A stretch of 64,000 bases of DNA from Ctena decussata (Eukaryota > Mollusca > Bivalvia > Lucinida > Lucinidae): the NCBI GenBank assembly GCA_963989385.1, contig OZ022503.1, positions 90,964,638-91,028,637 of the forward strand, written 5' to 3'. The notes beneath the pieces were generated by a model. The model saw only the letters and a program-made list of their open reading frames with translations. It had not been told where the DNA came from and ran no database searches. Positions 46,761 through 58,599 of this stretch are shown here, piece after piece. The position numbers and the translations under genes are program-made. Positions within the stretch are counted from its first letter, which is position 1; the number at the start of each line of letters is the position of its first letter.

Positions 46761-47116
46761 ACATTTTTTTACTGTCTCGTTTTGCCTCACTGAATGTAAT
46801 GATTTTTTTTTACTTTCTACTTAGTACGCGGATAGGCCTATACGTGGCCATTGGGTTTGCAGCATTTTCTTGTTACAGTGCAATTGTTCGAAAAAATATG
46901 CAGATTTTTGTCAAAAAGTTCAAAATCACAAAATTCTTGCTCACAGTGTCAAACATTGAATTATCAATACAGTTTTGCTGCGCGTGAGTTCAGCATGATT
47001 TTACCACCTGGAAAACGGAATAAAACTTTAAAAATATACAGTTTAATCCCAAATGCAAAAATCTGCATTTTCCGATTTTTCCTAAGTTTTTGAAACCCAT
47101 CTGAATCATTAAATTA

Positions 47117-47640
47117 TTAGACCAAGTATTTGTAACATGAAAAGTAAAAATATAGGCAATGATCAGGAATTAATACAATCAAATACCACATCCTGCCCTC
47201 AGAAACAATAGGAAAAGAAGCACACACACACGGAAAAATTGACACAAGTTCACGAAAGACACGCACGGTAAACCGAATGAGCAGCTCTTTTCCAAACAGG
47301 TGGCCATTCAGCAACAGCATCAACATCTATTTTTATCTATTTTATTTTTAACTTACAAAACAAAACAAAAGGCAGATTGGTTAGCACAATAGGTGACAAA
47401 ACCTCCAAAGAACATAAATAAGCGGACATAGCACAATGTAACATCAAGGAACCACAACAGAAGTGCCGCCTTGGAACGGTCAGCAAAAGATTACTGGGGT
47501 CTTAAACATGTTTTACTGGATCCAAACCTCGACCTCTGCTTCTGCAGTGGTTCGAAACATTTAGTTAGCTGTTTGGTCCGCATGAAGGTTTCCTAACCCA
47601 TCAATGGATCGTCATCGGAAACAAACAAATCACGTAAAAG
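47117..47640. repeat. copy 1 of an unclassified repeat (ACCGCCTTGG type)
   Basis: GTGCCGCCTTGGAACGGTCAG, GTTTTACTGGATCCAAACC, GTTTGGTCCGCATG and CATCAATGGATCGTCATC align in order with 51690-52340. I do not recognise the element. Probably the end of a retroelement, given colinearity without a frame. Confidence 0.6.
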
Positions 47641-48152
47641 ACCGAAGTACAATAATGGCTCCCATTTATATACCTCTCTATATTAATGAATTTGTTTAAT
47701 TAAAACTGTAGATATCTATCTTTCACTTAATGGTGATACTTACAAACAGAAAACATGGAAGCTTATCGGACCTGAAACTAACAGTTTTGTATACTGCCTG
47801 TACTCTATTACGTATTTTCGGGAAAATATTTTTGGTCCCGTCCTGGTCCCAGGCGCATTATTTCGAATTTTGTTGCATATGATTTTAACATTTTGCAATT
47901 CGACATTTCCCTAGAATGGCCTTAGCTAACTTAACTACTATGGACAGAATTATAGAAAATCGGGACATGGTCAGCTGCGTGATAAATTTGGTCCCGTCTT
48001 TTCTCAGGCCGACATGGGATCGTTTGATAAGCATTATTTAGTAAATTTGAGGAACTGAATGAAGGAAATTTAATTAAGAAATAGATCAGCTCTAGCAGTG
48101 AATTGTTGAGAAATAATTTACTGTTTGGAGGTTAGTTGTAAAATAGATCATA
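47641..48152. other. intergenic spacer
   Basis: Nothing recognisable. A duplicated GGTCCCGTC phrase occurs near 47837 and 47992. Confidence 0.4.
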
Positions 48153-49045
48153 TCATGAGCGCGGAGCGCGAGTGATATATCTGACAAACAGTGAATTACA
48201 TTGTATTACTCTACACTTCGAAACAATCCCTTTCCACCTTGTTCCGTCTTCAGCTGCCCTAGCCCAGCGGGCAAAATCCATACCTGTCCACTCCTTGATA
48301 TTGTCTTCCCACCTCCTCCGTCCACCCCCTCCCCCTCCCCTTTCACTGTGCCCTGAAGAATTATCTTTGCTAAACCAGAAGACCTTGAGACGTGGCAAAA
48401 CCACCCCAGCCCCCGCTCCCTGTGGATGCCATCTGCGCTGTTCGTCATCAGTTTGGTCCTCTCAGCACTGATCTCCATCTTACACCTTGTGCAGGTTTGA
48501 TCCAGACTTTCAACTAGAGCCTCTAGTTCCTGCTCTTCTCCAGCTAGAGCGTCTATGTCATCGACAAACCGCAGATTGGCAATGTCTCTGCCGCCCATGC
48601 CAACCCCCCCCCCCCCCCCCCCCCCCCACCCCACGTCACATTCTTCCTGAGTATCAGACATGATCCGTTCGAGAAAAATGTTGAAGAGAGTGGGTGACAG
48701 AAGATCTTACTCCAACTGTTGTTCTGAACCATTCTCCTGTGCTGCCATTGGTCAGGACTGTACTTGTAGCCTTGTTGCACAGCTGCTCAATGGTGCGAAC
48801 TAGACCTGCACCGACATTGCACCTCCGCATGGTGGCCCATAAGGCTGCATGTCATACCCTGTCAAAGGCTTTTTTTGAAATCAATGAAGACACGGCACAG
48901 ATTCTGCTGATGTTGGAGAGGACTCTAAGGCTGAAGATCTGTTCTGTGGTGCTCCTTCCCGCTCGGAACATAGCCTGTTCCTCAGCGATTATCTCTTCGG
49001 CTTGTGGTTAAAGCCTGTTCAAGATGACTTTCAGCATGACTAACT
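48153..49045 (-). pseudogene. RTE-like LINE reverse transcriptase fossil
   Basis: Reading the minus strand with frameshifts: MLKVILNRL, AEEQAMFRAGRSTTEQIFSL, RVLSN, FIDFKK, AFDRV, stop, HAALWATMRRCNVGAGLVRT, NGSTGEWFRTTVGVR, then a long C-run (48607-48627) in place of the next segment, then GRDIANLRFVDDIDALAGEE (the F-x-DD active-site box) and LDQTCTRCKMEISAERTKLM. A C-terminal block RRRWEDNIKEWTGMDFARWA follows at about 48330-48240. Motif order is that of RTE-type LINE RTs. Multiple stops and frameshifts make it dead. Confidence 0.88.
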
Positions 49046-49930
49046 GCAAAAAAATATGTATACGCGCGTGTTGAAACGTTGATTCATTTCTTCGGCTTTG
49101 AGGTGACCAAAACCCTCTGAAAAGTTTAAAAATGTGTGCAAGAAGAGGAATCAATAAATCATGAACGATATCTAAATAGAAATCTGCTTCGTGTTGATAC
49201 CATTTTCGGATCACTAGACAAATGTAGGCCCATGCTTCTGAAGCACAGATAGTTTCCGATGATATTGGCAGATAGAGTCCTGTGTGAAGGACGACTAGCC
49301 GCTGATAGAGTCTTGTGCCAGGCGCATATAGCATCCGGTGCCATTGTAAAAGGTAAAAAAAAAACGATTTTCTACAAAAAGGAGATATTCTTTCCACTCA
49401 GAGCCTTACAAAATTTTAAATTCATTCTTTAGGGTCAAACTTATCCAACCGATCTGTTTTCTTTCCATTGCATTCGCAACTGATCGGCGTTCAAAGTGGA
49501 CGGACTCTTCAAAAATGTCAAATCTTGTCCTTCATTCCAGCTTGTAGACTCGAAAGTAAATACGAATTAGGCATAACATCTACAGGTACTGGAAGAAACG
49601 GATGTCTGATGTTCCGTACACCTTTATGCCCCATAAGAAAATGTGTTGTTTACAATTATATTAGAGTTTATTAACACCCACCCTTACCTCGTTTTCCATA
49701 TTGTGACGGATAGAATCCTAAACTAAAGCAAATAGACTCCGAAATACACAGATAGAGTCCAGTTTTCACAGATAGCGTCCGATATGGTTATGCACCGTGG
49801 TTTTGCTGTAGAGTATTTATTCATTATTTATGCTTACTACTCGCGAGCACCTTATCGCAATTCCTATTTGGGGCCCATGTCTCCTTCACACCTTTAATTT
49901 GCAACAAAATCACAACAAATTTAAAGAGTA
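49046..49930. other. intergenic spacer
   Basis: No gene. The phrase GATAGAGTCC or variants recurs at about 49273, 49301, 49708, 49750 and 49774, possibly a decayed tandem repeat. Confidence 0.4.
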
Positions 49931-51639
49931 ACTAGAAATGTTTTTCAGAGAAAAACTGATGTCCCCCCACCAGCCCATTTCCCATCCCCTCTAATGAATA
50001 AAAAGCCTGTACAAATAAAATATCTATGCAAGTTTGGACAAAATCCATCCGCTGGTTCTAAAGATATCCTACATAGAAGACTATGTCCTTCAAAAATTGG
50101 TCAAGGTCACCAACTACTAAACATGTCTTAAACCTGTCACAACGATACATTCATGCAAGTCTGATGAATATCCATCCACTGGTTCAAGATATCTCATTTT
50201 TAAGAGAGAAAAATACGCATTTGTACAATAGCTTTTGACCTTGAAAATGGGGTCAGGGTCATCAAAACACAGTACACTGTTGAGACTGTCCCATAGGAAT
50301 ATCTATGAAAGTAAAGTGGAAATCAAGCCAAAGACTAAAGAGATGCATCAATTTTAGTGAAATTTTCACATATCTAAATCTTTCTGTGACCTTGAAAATG
50401 AGGTCAAGGTCACCAAAATTTTGTTCAGCTCTTAAACTTGTCCAAATCATGTATCCAGGGAAGTTTGGTGAAATTCCATCCATTGGTTCAGGAGGTATTG
50501 TGGGTACAAGAAATTGCCATGTTGGTCCTCCAGTGACCTTTAAAACAAGGTCAAGGTCACCAAAATCTAAACAGCTCATAAACTTGTCCCAATCATGTAT
50601 CCTGGAAAGTTTGGTGAAATTCGATCCATTGGTTCAGGAGATATAGTGGGTACAAGAAATTGTTATCCAAGTCCTCCAGTGGCCTTGAAAATGAGGTCAA
50701 GGTCACCAAAATCTAATCAGCTCAAAAACTTGTCCCAATAATGTATCCAGGAAAGTTTGGTGAAATTCCATCCATTGGTTCAGGAGATGTAGTGGGTTCA
50801 AGAAATTGTAATCTAAGTCCTCCAGTGACCTTGAAAACGAGGTCAAGGTCATCAAAATCTAATCAGCTCTTACACATGTCCCAATGATATATCCAAGCAA
50901 GTTTGGTGAAATTCCATCCATTGGTTCAAGAGATATTGCGCATACAAGAAATTGTTATCCAAGTCCTCCAGTGACCTTGAAAATGAGGTCAAGGTCACCA
51001 AAATCTAATCAGCTCAAAAACTTGTCCCAATAATGTATCCATGCAAGTTTTGTGAAATTCCATCCATTGGTTCAGGAGATGTAGTGGGTACAAGAAATAG
51101 TCATCTAAGTCCTCCAGTGACTTTGAAAATGAGGTCAAGGTCACCAAAATCTAATCAGTTCTTACACTTGTCCCAATGATATATCCATGCAAGTTTGGTG
51201 AAATTCCATCCATTGGTTCAAGAGATATCGAGCAAACAAGAAATTGGGTACAAGAAATTGTCATCTAAGTCATCCAGTGACCTTGAAAATGAGGTCAAGG
51301 TCACCAAAATCTAATCAGCTCTTACACTTGTCCCAATGATGTATCCATGCAAGTTTGGTGACATTCCATTACATGCAATTGGTTCAAGAGATATAGCGCA
51401 TACAAGAAATTGTCATCTAAGTCCTCCTGTGACCTTGAAAATGAGGTCAAGGTCACCAAAATCTAATCAGCTCATAAGCTTGTCCCAATGATATATCCAT
51501 GCAAGTTTGGTGAAATTCCATCCATTGGTTCAAGAGATATCGTGCATACAAGAATCTGTCACGCCAACGCCGACGCCGACGCCGACGGGATCCGCTCTGA
51601 AAACAATATGTCCCCCCTCACCTTTGGTGGGGGGACATA
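49931..51639 (+). mobile_element. satellite-bearing element, 146-bp units, perfect terminal hairpin
   Basis: Starts ACTAGAAATGTTTTTC then a CCCCCC stretch; about ten tandem units, each with GTGACCTTGAAAATGAGG, TCAAGGTCACCAAAATCTAA and GAAATTCCATCCATTGGTTC. Unit spacing measured at TCAAGGTCA: 147, 146, 146, 146, 146, 160, 152 bp. Then GACGCCGACGCCGACGGGA and a perfect 11-bp-stem hairpin (51607-51617 with 51629-51639, TATGTCCCCCC / GGGGGGACATA). A 5' fragment of the family is at 29612. Non-coding. Confidence 0.88.
50101..51455. promoter_or_regulatory. array of everted TCAAGGTCA nuclear-receptor half-sites
   Basis: TCAAGGTCA at 50101, 50404, 50551, 50697, 50843, 50989, 51135, 51295 and 51447. 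In most units it is preceded by TGACCTTGA with 8 nt between (TGACCTTGA-AAATGAGG-TCAAGGTCA), an everted pair of the extended half-site bound by ERR, SF-1/FTZ-F1 and related monomeric receptors. Binding is not shown by sequence. Confidence 0.4.
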
Positions 51640-51689
51640 ACTACACTTCAGGAACTGACTGAATCAGATCCCAAACACCTATCCCAAAC

Positions 51690-52340
51690 CCTATCCCCAA
51701 CATCAAAGGGAAAGATTGACAAAGACATCCCAACAAACAATAAATTACAAGTGATAAGCCGAGTCAGCAGGTCTTTCCCAAATAGGTGGCAACTCAGCTA
51801 TCTTTACCAAACTAAATAATCTAGATCAACAGAAGGGTTACAACAGACTAAGCAAATTACACGAAAACATTTAACAACTATCCTTACCTATTTTCAATTT
51901 TTATCACAGAAGGGTTAAAATGATAACACAATAAACCAAACAGCACCGAACATAAAACGAATGCAACTGCAGCGAAAGTACCGCCTTGGGACGGTCAGTA
52001 AAAACTACTGGGGGGGGGGGGGTTAAACCGGTTTTACTGGGTCCAAACCTTCACCCTCACCCTCCGCCGCGGTGCACACAGTTAGTTGGAAGTTCGGTTC
52101 GTATGGAGGTCCCCTAACTCATCAGAGAGTCATCACGGGCAAAAATTAAAATCAAGAAAAGACTGTGATGAAGCAAGGATGAGGACTCGACAGCCAAAAC
52201 GTGTTGAGACACCTGGAGATCCCTGGGGCGTCAGCAACACCACTGAAACACTGGAGCGAAAAAAGACCACCAGTTGAACCCCGGTGGGCCAAGAAACAGA
52301 CAAACATCCGGCCCCAACCAAATAATATATAGCTTTATGT
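51690..52340. repeat. copy 2 of the unclassified ACCGCCTTGG repeat
   Basis: AGTACCGCCTTGGGACGGTC, a 14-G run, GTTTTACTGGGTCCAAACC, GTTCGTATGGAGGTCCCC, CATCAGAGAGTCATCAC. Colinear with 47117-47640, with additional 3' sequence to CATCCGGCCCCAACC. Confidence 0.6.
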
Positions 52341-54339
52341 AGGAGCCATCATAGAGTCTGAACCCTGACCCACCGGCGTGCAATTAAAGAGGACAGCAAA
52401 GTTGTCAACCGTGATTGGGTTAACCACTGAATGCAGACTGTCGCATTACATCTATGTTATAGCCAGTGCGTTTAAATTGCATGATAATTCGCATGTTTAA
52501 ATCGCATGATAAATCGCATGAAAACAAGCCAATGTATCAATTCCATAAACGTTTATGCCACACGATTGTTGTTAAAAGTATTAACCATATTTCCAAACTA
52601 TTCTCGTCCACTTATTGCACATGCGTATTTAATTTGCCAACAAAAATGTAAATTACTTCAAGTCGAAAAGTGCACACACAAGGCGCATTTTGCAGTCATG
52701 GACAAGGAGGTACCATTGGTTGTCTATTCATCGTATCTGTGGCATTGATAAACAATGTCAGCTGAGTATCATTGGTTCTCCTTTCATTGTATATGTGGCA
52801 TATAATCAACGTGAGTTCAGTATCATTGTCCATTCTTTGTATCTGTAACATTAATAGACAATGCGAATTTAGTATCATCATTGTATCTGTGACGTTGATA
52901 GACAATGGAGTTCAGTAACATATATATAGTGGATTCATTGTATTTGTGACATGAAAAGACAATGCGAGTTTAGTATCATTGGTTGTCCATTTATTGTATT
53001 TGTGATATTGATCAACAAAGTGAGTTAAGAATTATTGGTTGTCAATTCACTATATCTGGGACTTTGATAGTGTGTTTTCAGTATTTATGGTACCTGTGGT
53101 ATTGATACACAACTAACGCAGTATTGTTCATTGCCCTTTCATTGTATCTGTGACACTGATAGACAATGATATTATGTATCACTGGTCGCTCATTAATTAT
53201 ATCTGTGACATTGGTAGACAGTGTGAGTTTTGTATCATTGGTTGTCCGTTCATTGTATCTGTGATATTGTAAAACAATTTGAGAACAGTATTATTGGATG
53301 TTCATTCATAATATCTGTGATAGTGATTGAAAATGTGAGTTTAGTATCATTGGCTGTCCATGGTTTGTATCTATGATATTGTAAAGCAATTTGAGAGCAG
53401 TATCGTTGGTTGTTCATTCATAATATCTGTGATAATGACTGAAATTGTGAGTTTAGTATCATTTGTTGTCCATTCATTGTATTTGTGACATAGATACTAG
53501 TAGATAGTGTGAGTTAAGTATCAATGGTTGCACATTCATTGTATCAGTGGCACTGATAGATAATGTGAGTGTAGTATCATTGTTTGCCCAGTCATTGTAT
53601 CTGTGATATTAACAGACAATTCGAGTTATTATAATTGGTTGCCGAAACATTGTATCTGTGACATTGATAGGCAATGTGAGTCAAGTAATATTGCTTTATT
53701 TTTTTTTATCTGTGACATTCATAGACAGTGAGGGTTCAGTAACACTGGTTGTTCATTCATTACATCCATGACAGTGATAAACAGTTTGAGTTAAATATCA
53801 TTGGACGTCCATTCATTGAATCTGTGACATTAACAAACATTTCAAAGAAGGTAAAAGGTCGGTCATTCATTGTATCTGAGACAAAGGTAAGTATCATTGG
53901 TACTCCATTCATTGTATCAGAAAATTAAAAGACAATGTGAATTTAGTATTGGTGGTTGTCCATTCATTGTATCTGTGATATTAAAAGATAACCTGGGTAT
54001 GATTGTTCATTAATTGTATCTGTGACTTTCATTGTATCTACAACACAAATAGACAGTGTAAGTTCAGTATCATTTGTTGTTCATTCATTATCTGTGACAC
54101 TGATAGACAATGTGTGTTCAGTATCATTAGTTGTCCATTCATTGTATAGATCTGTGATATTGATAGACAATGTGAGTGAAGTATCATTGGTTGTCCGTTT
54201 TTAATATCTGTAGCGCTTATGCGAGTTTGGTATCACTGGTTGCCTAGTCATTGTATCTAAGACACTGACAGATATTTTGATTTTAGTGTTATTGGTTGAC
54301 CACTCATTGTATGTGTGACTTTGAGAGACAATGTGAGAC

Positions 54340-54771
54340 ATGTTCCTTCTCCTGAATGTATTCTCTGCTCTTGAAGGAAGTCTTTAAGATCTTAATTTTA
54401 CTTCCCTGCAGTTGGTGTTGTGCAGTGTGGCGGCCGTAAAACGTCTCCCCGTACATCATCCATAGTGCAGATAATATTTTAGTTTCGTCCTTTGAAATCG
54501 GAGGATATATTTTGAGAAATCTGAAATTTGAGATTAGTTTAGACTATTTTTCTAGATCATAGTATTTTATATTATTTTGGACCCTTTTTTATATATTAAT
54601 TTGTCATTGAATCGACTGCCCAATTAAAATTCAGAAATTACAGTTTGCTTTTCCCTGGTTTTGTCACCAGATATTATTAGAGTCACTGATGAGACTTAAA
54701 ATTTATTAGCCGAAACTACGTAGTCTGGCCCATGTTTCTTCTCCTGAATGTATTCTCTGCTCTTGAAGGAA
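54340..54771. repeat. insert in the satellite flanked by a ~41-bp direct repeat
   Basis: CTTCTCCTGAATGTATTCTC and TGCTCTTGAAGGAA occur at 54345-54379 and 54737-54771. The ~390 bp between (GGCGGCCGTAAAACGTC ...) is not satellite. The direct repeats may be recombination scars or ends of an inserted sequence. Confidence 0.7.
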
Positions 54772-55654
54772 CTCTTATACCATTCATTCATTTTATCTGC
54801 GACATATATAGACAATGTATCATTGGTTGTCCATTCTGTAACATTGATGGACAGTGTGAGTTAATTATCATTGATTGTCAGTTCATTGTATCCGTAACAG
54901 TGATTGATAACATGAAATCAGTACCATTGTTTGTCTGTTCATTGTATTTGTGACACTGATAGACAGTGTGAGTTCAGTATTATTGGTTAATCATTCATTG
55001 TATCTGTGACTTTCATAGACAATGTGAGTTCAGTTTCATTGGGTGCCGATTCATTTTATCTGTGATATTTATGGACAATGTGAGTGCAGTATCAGTGAAT
55101 GTCAATTCATAATATCTGTGATACATATTGACATTGTGAATTTAGCATAATCGGTTGTCCAATCATTTATGACAGTGTGATTCCGTATAAATGGTTGTAT
55201 ATTAAATGTATCCATGACACTGAAAGACAAAAGTCAGTTTAGAATCATTTGTTGCCCATTTACTTTATCTGTGACATTGATAGACAATGGGGGTTCAGTA
55301 TGATTAAGTGTTCATTAATAGTATCTGTGAGATTGATAGACAGTGTGAGTTCAGTATCAATGGTTGCCAATTCATTGTATCTGTGCAATTGTTAGACAAT
55401 GGGAGTTTAGTATTATTGGTTATCCTTTTATTTTATCTGTGATATTCATAGACAATTGGGATTCAGTGTCATAAGTGTACATTCATTGTATTTGTGAGAC
55501 ACTGATAGACAATGTGAGTTTAGTATCATTGTTTGCCCATTAATTATATGTGTGCAACGGAGAGACAATATGACTTTTGTATCATTCATTCATTCTATCT
55601 GTGACATTAATAGACAATGTGAGTTTAGTATCAGGCGTTGTTAATTCATTGTAA

Positions 55655-55717
55655 GATAGGCATTTGTACAAATCAATGTTTAGTACACAGAAACAGTCAA
55701 CTGAAGTATGCGAATAC
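55655..55717 (+). mobile_element. internal fragment of the TA-flanked CCGTATAATGG element
   Basis: TAAGATAGGCATTTGTACAA, ATCAATGTTTAGTACACAG and CAACTGAAGTATGCG match 20478-20540 and the complement of 60318-60388. No terminal repeats are included. Lies in the middle of a satellite unit. Confidence 0.8.
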
Positions 55718-56839
55718 GTCGTATCTGTGACATTGATGAATAATGTGGGTTTAGTGTCAGTGGCTTACCATTCATTGTATTGTTTACACTGAAAGACAGC
55801 AAAAGTTAAGTATCACTGGTAGTCCTTTAATTTTTTCTCTATGCAATTAACAGACATTGCGAGTTCAGTATCATTGGCTGTTAATTTGATGTAGGCTAGC
55901 TGTGATATTGATAGTCTGACAGTGTAAGTTCAGTATCATTGGTTGTTCTTCATTGTACCTGTGACATTGGAAGAAAGTGTGGGCTGTGTGTGGTTGGTTG
56001 CTCATTCATTGTCTCTCTGGCATTAATAGACATGTGAGTTCAGCATCAATGATTTTTTACATTCATTGTATGTATGACCTTGAAAGACCATTAAAGTTTT
56101 GTACTATTGGTTGCCAATTCGTTGTATTTGTGACATTCAAAGACAATGCCAGTTTAGAACCACGTACTGGTTGTCCATTCATGGTATATGTGACATTCAA
56201 AGAGTGTGTGAGTTCAGGAAAAATGCTTGCTGATTCATTGTATCTGTGACATTGCTAGACAGTGTGAATTAAGTATTATTGATTATCCTTTCATTTTATC
56301 GATGACATATATAGATAATGGGGTACAATATCATTTAGTGTTCATTCTTTGTATTTGTGACACTGATAGACAGAATGAGCTCAGTATCAATGGTAGGGGA
56401 TTCATTGTATGTGGATTGTCTGTCACTGATAGACAATGTGATTTTAGTTTCATTGTTTGCCCATTCATTGTATGTGTGCAACTGAAAGACAATATGACTT
56501 TTGTATCATTTATTCATTCTATCTGTGACATTAATAGACAATGTGAATTCAGTATCACTGGTTGTCTAATCATTGTGTCTGTGACACCGATAGACAGTGT
56601 CAGATCAGTATTAGTGGTTGCCCATTCATAAGTATGTGAAACATTGTTAGACTGTGTTTTCAGTACCATTCATTGGCCATTTATTGTCTTTGTGACATTA
56701 ATAGACAGTGCAACATCAAAATCAATGGCTATCCATTCAATGTTTCTGTGAAATTGACAGACAACAGTGTGAGTACAGTATCATTGTTTGACTATTCATT
56801 GTATCTGTGACATTGGAAGACCTTTTTGGTTCAGCATCA

Positions 56840-57090
56840 TTACTGCAATCTCAGCTTCCTCACAAAGGATTGGTAGTAGATCTTCTTCTGGATGCTGAGT
56901 GCAGTCCAGAACCGTATTGTCACCATAACTATGTTGTATACCTATGAACAAACCTCTGTCCATCTGCTATGAATCTCTTGTTTTACTGTTAAGACATTTC
57001 CCAGACGTGTCCTGGATAGTTGTGGATCCATCCTACTTCTCTGAAGCTAGATCCTTTGCCAGCTGATATGCTGCTGTCTTGCTTTTTTTT
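56840..57090 (-). pseudogene. RTE-like LINE fragment upstream of the RT core
   Basis: Minus-strand translation KTAAYQLAKDLASEK, stop, TTIQDTSGKCLN, then out to NTVLDCTQHPEEDLLPILCE and EAEIAV with two stops. It resembles the linker before the RT in RTE-type elements (TAYDLVKTLT ... IQDKDGNLLT ... EEDLPILREEVEEAV). Probably the same clade as the fossil at 48153. Sits exactly between the two oppositely oriented satellite blocks. Confidence 0.65.
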
Positions 57091-57189
57091 GGGGTCAGGC
57101 AAGATTAAACCTACTTGCACAGACTATCTATTCACATACTATCTATTCAGACCTTTGAATGCCACTGATAAAATAAAAGGATAACCGAT

Positions 57190-57990
57190 AACACTAAACT
57201 CAATTTGTCTAACAATTGCACAGATACAATGAACTGGCAACTAGTGCTGGGACGAGTACCTGGGTACCCCCGTCTGGGTCGGCTGGACCAATTACCCGGG
57301 TACATATTTACAACCTGTTACCTGGATGCTTATCATTATGTAACTTATGAGTTTCTTTTTTTTTCAATAGAACTCCAAGCACAATTTTATGCGACTGTCT
57401 ATTATAAATTGCCATCATAATAGCCAAAACGTTTTTGTATATTATAACAGGGAGAATTCTACATTTTTGTGCCCTTCCCATGCAGACGGAGGCAAATGAT
57501 GCATAACTTACTTATTATTTGAGCTAAACGTATGTTTTCTAATTGTGGACATGCTCTAAATGCTATGGTAACAGGTGCCCGCGGGTAATAGGGACTCGGG
57601 TACCCAGGTACAAAAACTCTACCCGTCCCAGCCCTACTGGCAACCATTGATACTGAACTCAAACTGTCTATCAATCTCACAGATACTATTAATGAACACT
57701 TAATCATACTGAACCCCCATTGTCTATCAATGTCACAGATAAAGTAAATGGGCAACAAATGATTCTAAACTGACGTTGTCTTTCAGTGTCATGGATACAT
57801 TGAATATACAACCATTTATACGGAATTCACACTGTCTATAAGTGTCACAGGTACAATGATTGGACAACCGATGATGCTAAATTCACATTGTCAATATGTA
57901 TCACAGATATTATGAATGGACAATCACTGATACTGCACACATTGAATGTACAACCATTGAGACAGAATTCACACTGTCTATAAGTGTATA
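57190..57990 (-). repeat. inverted block of the 56-bp satellite
   Basis: CTGTCTATCAATCTCACAGATA and CATTGTCTATCAATGTC units are the reverse complement of the 52.7-56.8 kb array. Split by the hAT element at 57242-57636. Confidence 0.88.
57242..57636. mobile_element. 395-bp hAT MITE in the satellite, perfect 8-bp duplication
   Basis: Ends TAGTGCTGGGACGAGTACC and the complement of TAGGGCTGGGACGGGTAG; subterminal CCTGGGTACC / GGTACCCAGG. Perfect duplication CTGGCAAC at 57234-57241 and 57637-57644. Interior AT-rich, non-coding. Confidence 0.93.
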
Positions 57991-57996
57991 AGTGTG

Positions 57997-58312
57997 GTAT
58001 ATCTTGGTAGTTATCCTGTACCTGATGCTACATACCAAGTTCCACCGCCATCAGCATATTGGTTCAGGAGAAGATAATTTTTCAAGTTTTTTTTACCATA
58101 CATGGGCATGGCAGCCATGTCGGTCATGTGACCCAGACTATTTGAAAAACATTTTGTTCCCACAAGCCCTGAGGGCTTTATATGAAATTTGGTTACAATC
58201 AGCCTAGAGGTTTCAGAAGAGAAGTTGTTTGAAATTGTGGACAGACGGATGATGACAACAGAGTCTGCCTTTACTATAAGCTCCCCAAGAGTCTCTGGCT
58301 CAGGTGAGCTAA
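57997..58312 (+). mobile_element. 3' fragment of the ~450-bp-unit satellite-bearing element
   Basis: ATGCTACATACCAAGTTCC, GGCATGGCAGCCATGTCGGT, GGACAGACGGATG and a terminal hairpin AGCTC ... GGCTCAGGTGAGCT ending at 58310, then AATAAAAG. One unit only; opposite orientation to 8557 and 12771. Confidence 0.8.
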
Positions 58313-58599
58313 TAAAAGCTGCACTTTCGGTTCCCATCACTAAAATAGCTGAAAATCCTTTGGATCATGATGAGGTGAACATACAAGCAAATATGGGCTA
58401 CCACAAATGAGGATTTTATGGTATGTCTCAAATTTTGCAAGCTTGGAAAGTCAATATTTTTTTTTTGAAAATACAGAGATATATTTATTAGATAGGGGGC
58501 ATTTATTAGGATACATTGTAGTTGCTAGATTGATTTAGACATAACTGCTCTTGTATTCTGGCTTAGCACAGACAATGCTGCAGGGCAGGGTTACAAAAA

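Larger units (their letters stand above)
52700..56830 (+). repeat. 56-bp satellite array
   Basis: Diverged head-to-tail copies of a 56-bp unit (about GTTGTCCATTCATTGTATCT, GTGACATTGATAGACAATGT, GAGTTCAGTATCATTG). Roughly 65 units, interrupted at about 54340-54771. Copies are degenerate, with indels. Translations in several frames give spurious repetitive proteins (SVSLVVHSL-like) that should not be called genes. Confidence 0.92.

Noticed and set aside
53900..56640. Repetitive protein frames (SVSLVVHSL-like, up to 134 codons)
   Set aside because: Translations of the 56-bp satellite; a period not divisible by three and frequent indels mean no stable frame.
52700..56830. CRISPR-like array (56-bp periodic repeat)
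   Set aside because: Eukaryotic context, no unique spacers of constant length between conserved repeats, whole unit is repeated and degenerate.
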